From positions 1 to 64,000 of the forward strand of contig JAJFTO010000003.1 in the NCBI GenBank assembly GCA_021372865.1: 64,000 bases of DNA, written 5' to 3'. How positions within the stretch are numbered: position 1 is the stretch's first letter; each line of letters begins with the position of its first letter. Position numbers and translations under genes: made by a program. Of the stretch, positions 63,011 through 64,000 are shown in pieces. The notes beneath the pieces were generated by a model, which saw only the letters and a list, made by a program, of their open reading frames with translations, was not told the origin of the DNA and ran no database searches. Origin of the DNA: Porphyromonadaceae bacterium (lineage in GTDB: Bacteria > Bacteroidota > Bacteroidia > Bacteroidales > Dysgonomonadaceae).

Positions 63011-63051
63011 GAGAGGACCCACAATTTTAACAAAGAGCGGACCCACAATTT
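63011..63051. repeat. Direct repeat of GGACCCACAATTT
   Basis: GGACCCACAATTT occurs at 63015-63027 and 63039-63051, 24 bases apart, each preceded by GAG and one base. It lies between the SPOR gene start and the tpiA terminator. GCTGAC-like words follow to 63110. No gene is seen. Confidence 0.6.
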
Positions 63052-63123
63052 CCAAACCGCTGCATCATACATTAAACCAACTCAAAAACTGACAACTTAA
63101 AAGCTGACACAAAGATAACGAAA

Positions 63124-63152
63124 CACCACAGACCCGGAGCGGATCTGTGGTG
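63124..63152 (-). terminator. Hairpin after tpiA
   Basis: CACCACAGA (63124-63132) pairs with TCTGTGGTG (63144-63152), a 9-bp stem with an 11-base loop. On the minus strand TTTCGTT follows. It lies 17 bases after the tpiA stop, so the SPOR-folE pair may depend on readthrough or its own promoter. Confidence 0.65.
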
Positions 63153-63168
63153 AAATTCTGTTAATCTC

Positions 63169-63924
63169 TCAAAAAGCCTCTATGATCGGCATAAATTTAT
63201 CCACGCCCAGCGATGCACCGCCAATCAGTCCGCCATCCACATCGGGATTGGAGAAGAGCTCCTTGGCATTGGAAGCGTTGGCGCTCCCGCCGTACAGGAT
63301 GGAGGTGTTGTCTGCAACTTCCTGGCCATACTTGGCTGCCAGTGTCCGGCGGATGAATGCATGCATCTCCTGAGCCTGGGCTGCTGTAGCGGTCTTACCG
63401 GTTCCAATAGCCCATACCGGTTCGTAGGCAAGTACGATCTTGCCAAAATCTTCGGCAGTGAGATCGAACAACGATGTTTCGATTTGTGACTTTACCACAT
63501 CGAAATGTTTGTTCGCTTCTCTTTCGGCCAACACCTCTCCTATACAGAAGATCGGTGTTAGTCCGTTGGCAAGGGCCAGCAAAACCTTTTCCTTCAATAT
63601 TTCAGCTGTTTCGTGATAATAAGCCCTTCTTTCGCTGTGACCAAGGATCACATATCCAGCACCGGTAGAGGCTACCATCTCTGCCGATACTTCTCCGGTG
63701 TAGGCACCCGATACCTTGTCGGCGCAGTTTTGTGCAGCCACACCTATTTTGTTTTTATCCACGACATTTACCACGCTTGCCAGATGGATGAATGGCGTAC
63801 CGATTATTACGTCACAATTCACCTTTTTGTCTTTCAGCGCTTCGTTTAATGCGGTTGCCAGGGCAACTCCTTCCTGCAGGTTTTTGTTCATTTTCCAGTT
63901 ACCTGCGACAATGTTCTTTCTCAT
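63169..63924 (-). CDS. tpiA: Triosephosphate isomerase
   Basis: This glycolytic enzyme interconverts dihydroxyacetone phosphate and glyceraldehyde 3-phosphate. The length is 251 aa, normal. Active-site residues: Asn and Lys in G-N-W-K-M-N (8-13), His in G-H-S-E-R-R (about 96-101) and Glu in the signature [10 protein letters not shown] (about 167-176). The phosphate loop Y-G-G-S-A is intact. It starts 10 bp after the end of the upstream partial gene. Confidence 0.97.
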   Translation of the reverse strand: MRKNIVAGNWKMNKNLQEGVALATALNEALKDKKVNCDVIIGTPFIHLASVVNVVDKNKIGVAAQNCADKVSGAYTGEVSAEMVASTGAGYVILGHSERRAYYHETAEILKEKVLLALANGLTPIFCIGEVLAEREANKHFDVVKSQIETSLFDLTAEDFGKIVLAYEPVWAIGTGKTATAAQAQEMHAFIRRTLAAKYGQEVADNTSILYGGSANASNAKELFSNPDVDGGLIGGASLGVDKFMPIIEAF

Positions 63925-63934
63925 AAAAAAATCT

Positions 63935-64000
63935 TTATTTTAAAATTAGTTCAATCTTATCATTTGAGGGCACCTCGCTGTCGTCCCACTTCCCCATCAC
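63935..64000 (-). CDS. C-terminal end of a gene upstream of tpiA (possibly DoxX-like)
   Basis: An open frame enters from the window edge and ends 10 bp before tpiA. It encodes only 21 residues, [16 protein letters not shown] and onward. In many Bacteroidales the gene before tpiA is a DoxX-family membrane protein. The visible tail fits a soluble end of such a protein but cannot prove it. It is almost certainly in the tpiA operon. Confidence 0.5.
   Translation of the reverse strand: MMGKWDDSEVPSNDKIELILK

Overview
The window looks like a chromosomal segment of a Bacteroidales bacterium, most likely in the Dysgonomonadaceae/Porphyromonadaceae part of the order. This is inferred from gene families and signals, not from a marker phylogeny. 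The evidence is recurrent TAnnTTTG (-7) boxes, several with a TTTG (-33) box 18-20 bases upstream; no obvious Shine-Dalgarno use; NigD-like, LiaF-like and TonB C-terminal proteins; secreted proteins cut as A|Q; and Bacteroidetes-type gene orders (tpiA-SPOR-folE, PASTA-rluD-ddl). There is no phage, insertion sequence, CRISPR array or rRNA. One tRNA gene (Glu, TTC) is present.

Layout. 1-3.6 kb: a 5'-truncated MFS exporter, a divergent NmrA-type reductase/HxlR regulator pair and an AraC regulator. 3.7-16.3 kb: two complete tripartite RND efflux systems in convergent orientation. The first runs adaptor-pump-TolC and is divergent from the AraC gene. The second runs tetR-tolC-adaptor-pump and ends in a small PII-like gene. 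16.4-19.5 kb: a membrane LytTR regulator with a LiaF-like protein, an unknown lipoprotein and a DUF2461 protein. 19.5-28.9 kb: malic enzyme, a lone TrpB2-type tryptophan synthase beta chain, a split chromate transporter behind a structured leader, a GNAT enzyme, topoisomerase I and YigZ. 28.9-36.3 kb: B12-dependent ribonucleotide reductase, a serpin lipoprotein, arginine decarboxylase and a CDF metal exporter. 36.4-46.4 kb: an S9 oligopeptidase, DUF488, MntP, a TonB-dependent receptor, an M23 peptidase, the whole proline pathway (proA-proB-proC) and SufE. 46.5-52.7 kb: glutaminyl cyclase, a CPA1 antiporter, LD-carboxypeptidase, GyrB, S20 and tRNA-Glu. 53.0-58.9 kb: L34, a PASTA protein, RluD, Ddl, an acyltransferase, NigD and a double TonB-domain protein. 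59-64 kb: an Ada-type methyltransferase, TypA, FolE, a SPOR protein, TpiA and the tail of a further gene.

Most of the window is housekeeping and envelope or stress physiology. The parts least explained by known families lie between genes. The best candidate is a roughly 260-nt transcript upstream of the chromate transporter (about 23536-23797). It has a near-consensus promoter, a cUUCGg hairpin and an intrinsic terminator ending about 10 nt before the first transporter gene. Next come a 158-bp imperfect palindrome between maeB and trpB, a stem-loop in the long nrdJ leader, a dispersed family of GCTGAC-rich intergenic words, duplicated gene tails at proC and folE, and promoter boxes so close to ATG codons that the mRNAs should be leaderless (yigZ, the M23 gene).

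The protein-level points that stand out are a PII-like protein at the end of an RND operon, an RND pump whose expected Asp-Asp/Lys proton relay reads Asp-Asn/Arg, an M23 peptidase with HxD in place of HxH, and a membrane-anchored LytTR regulator paired with a LiaF-like sensor.
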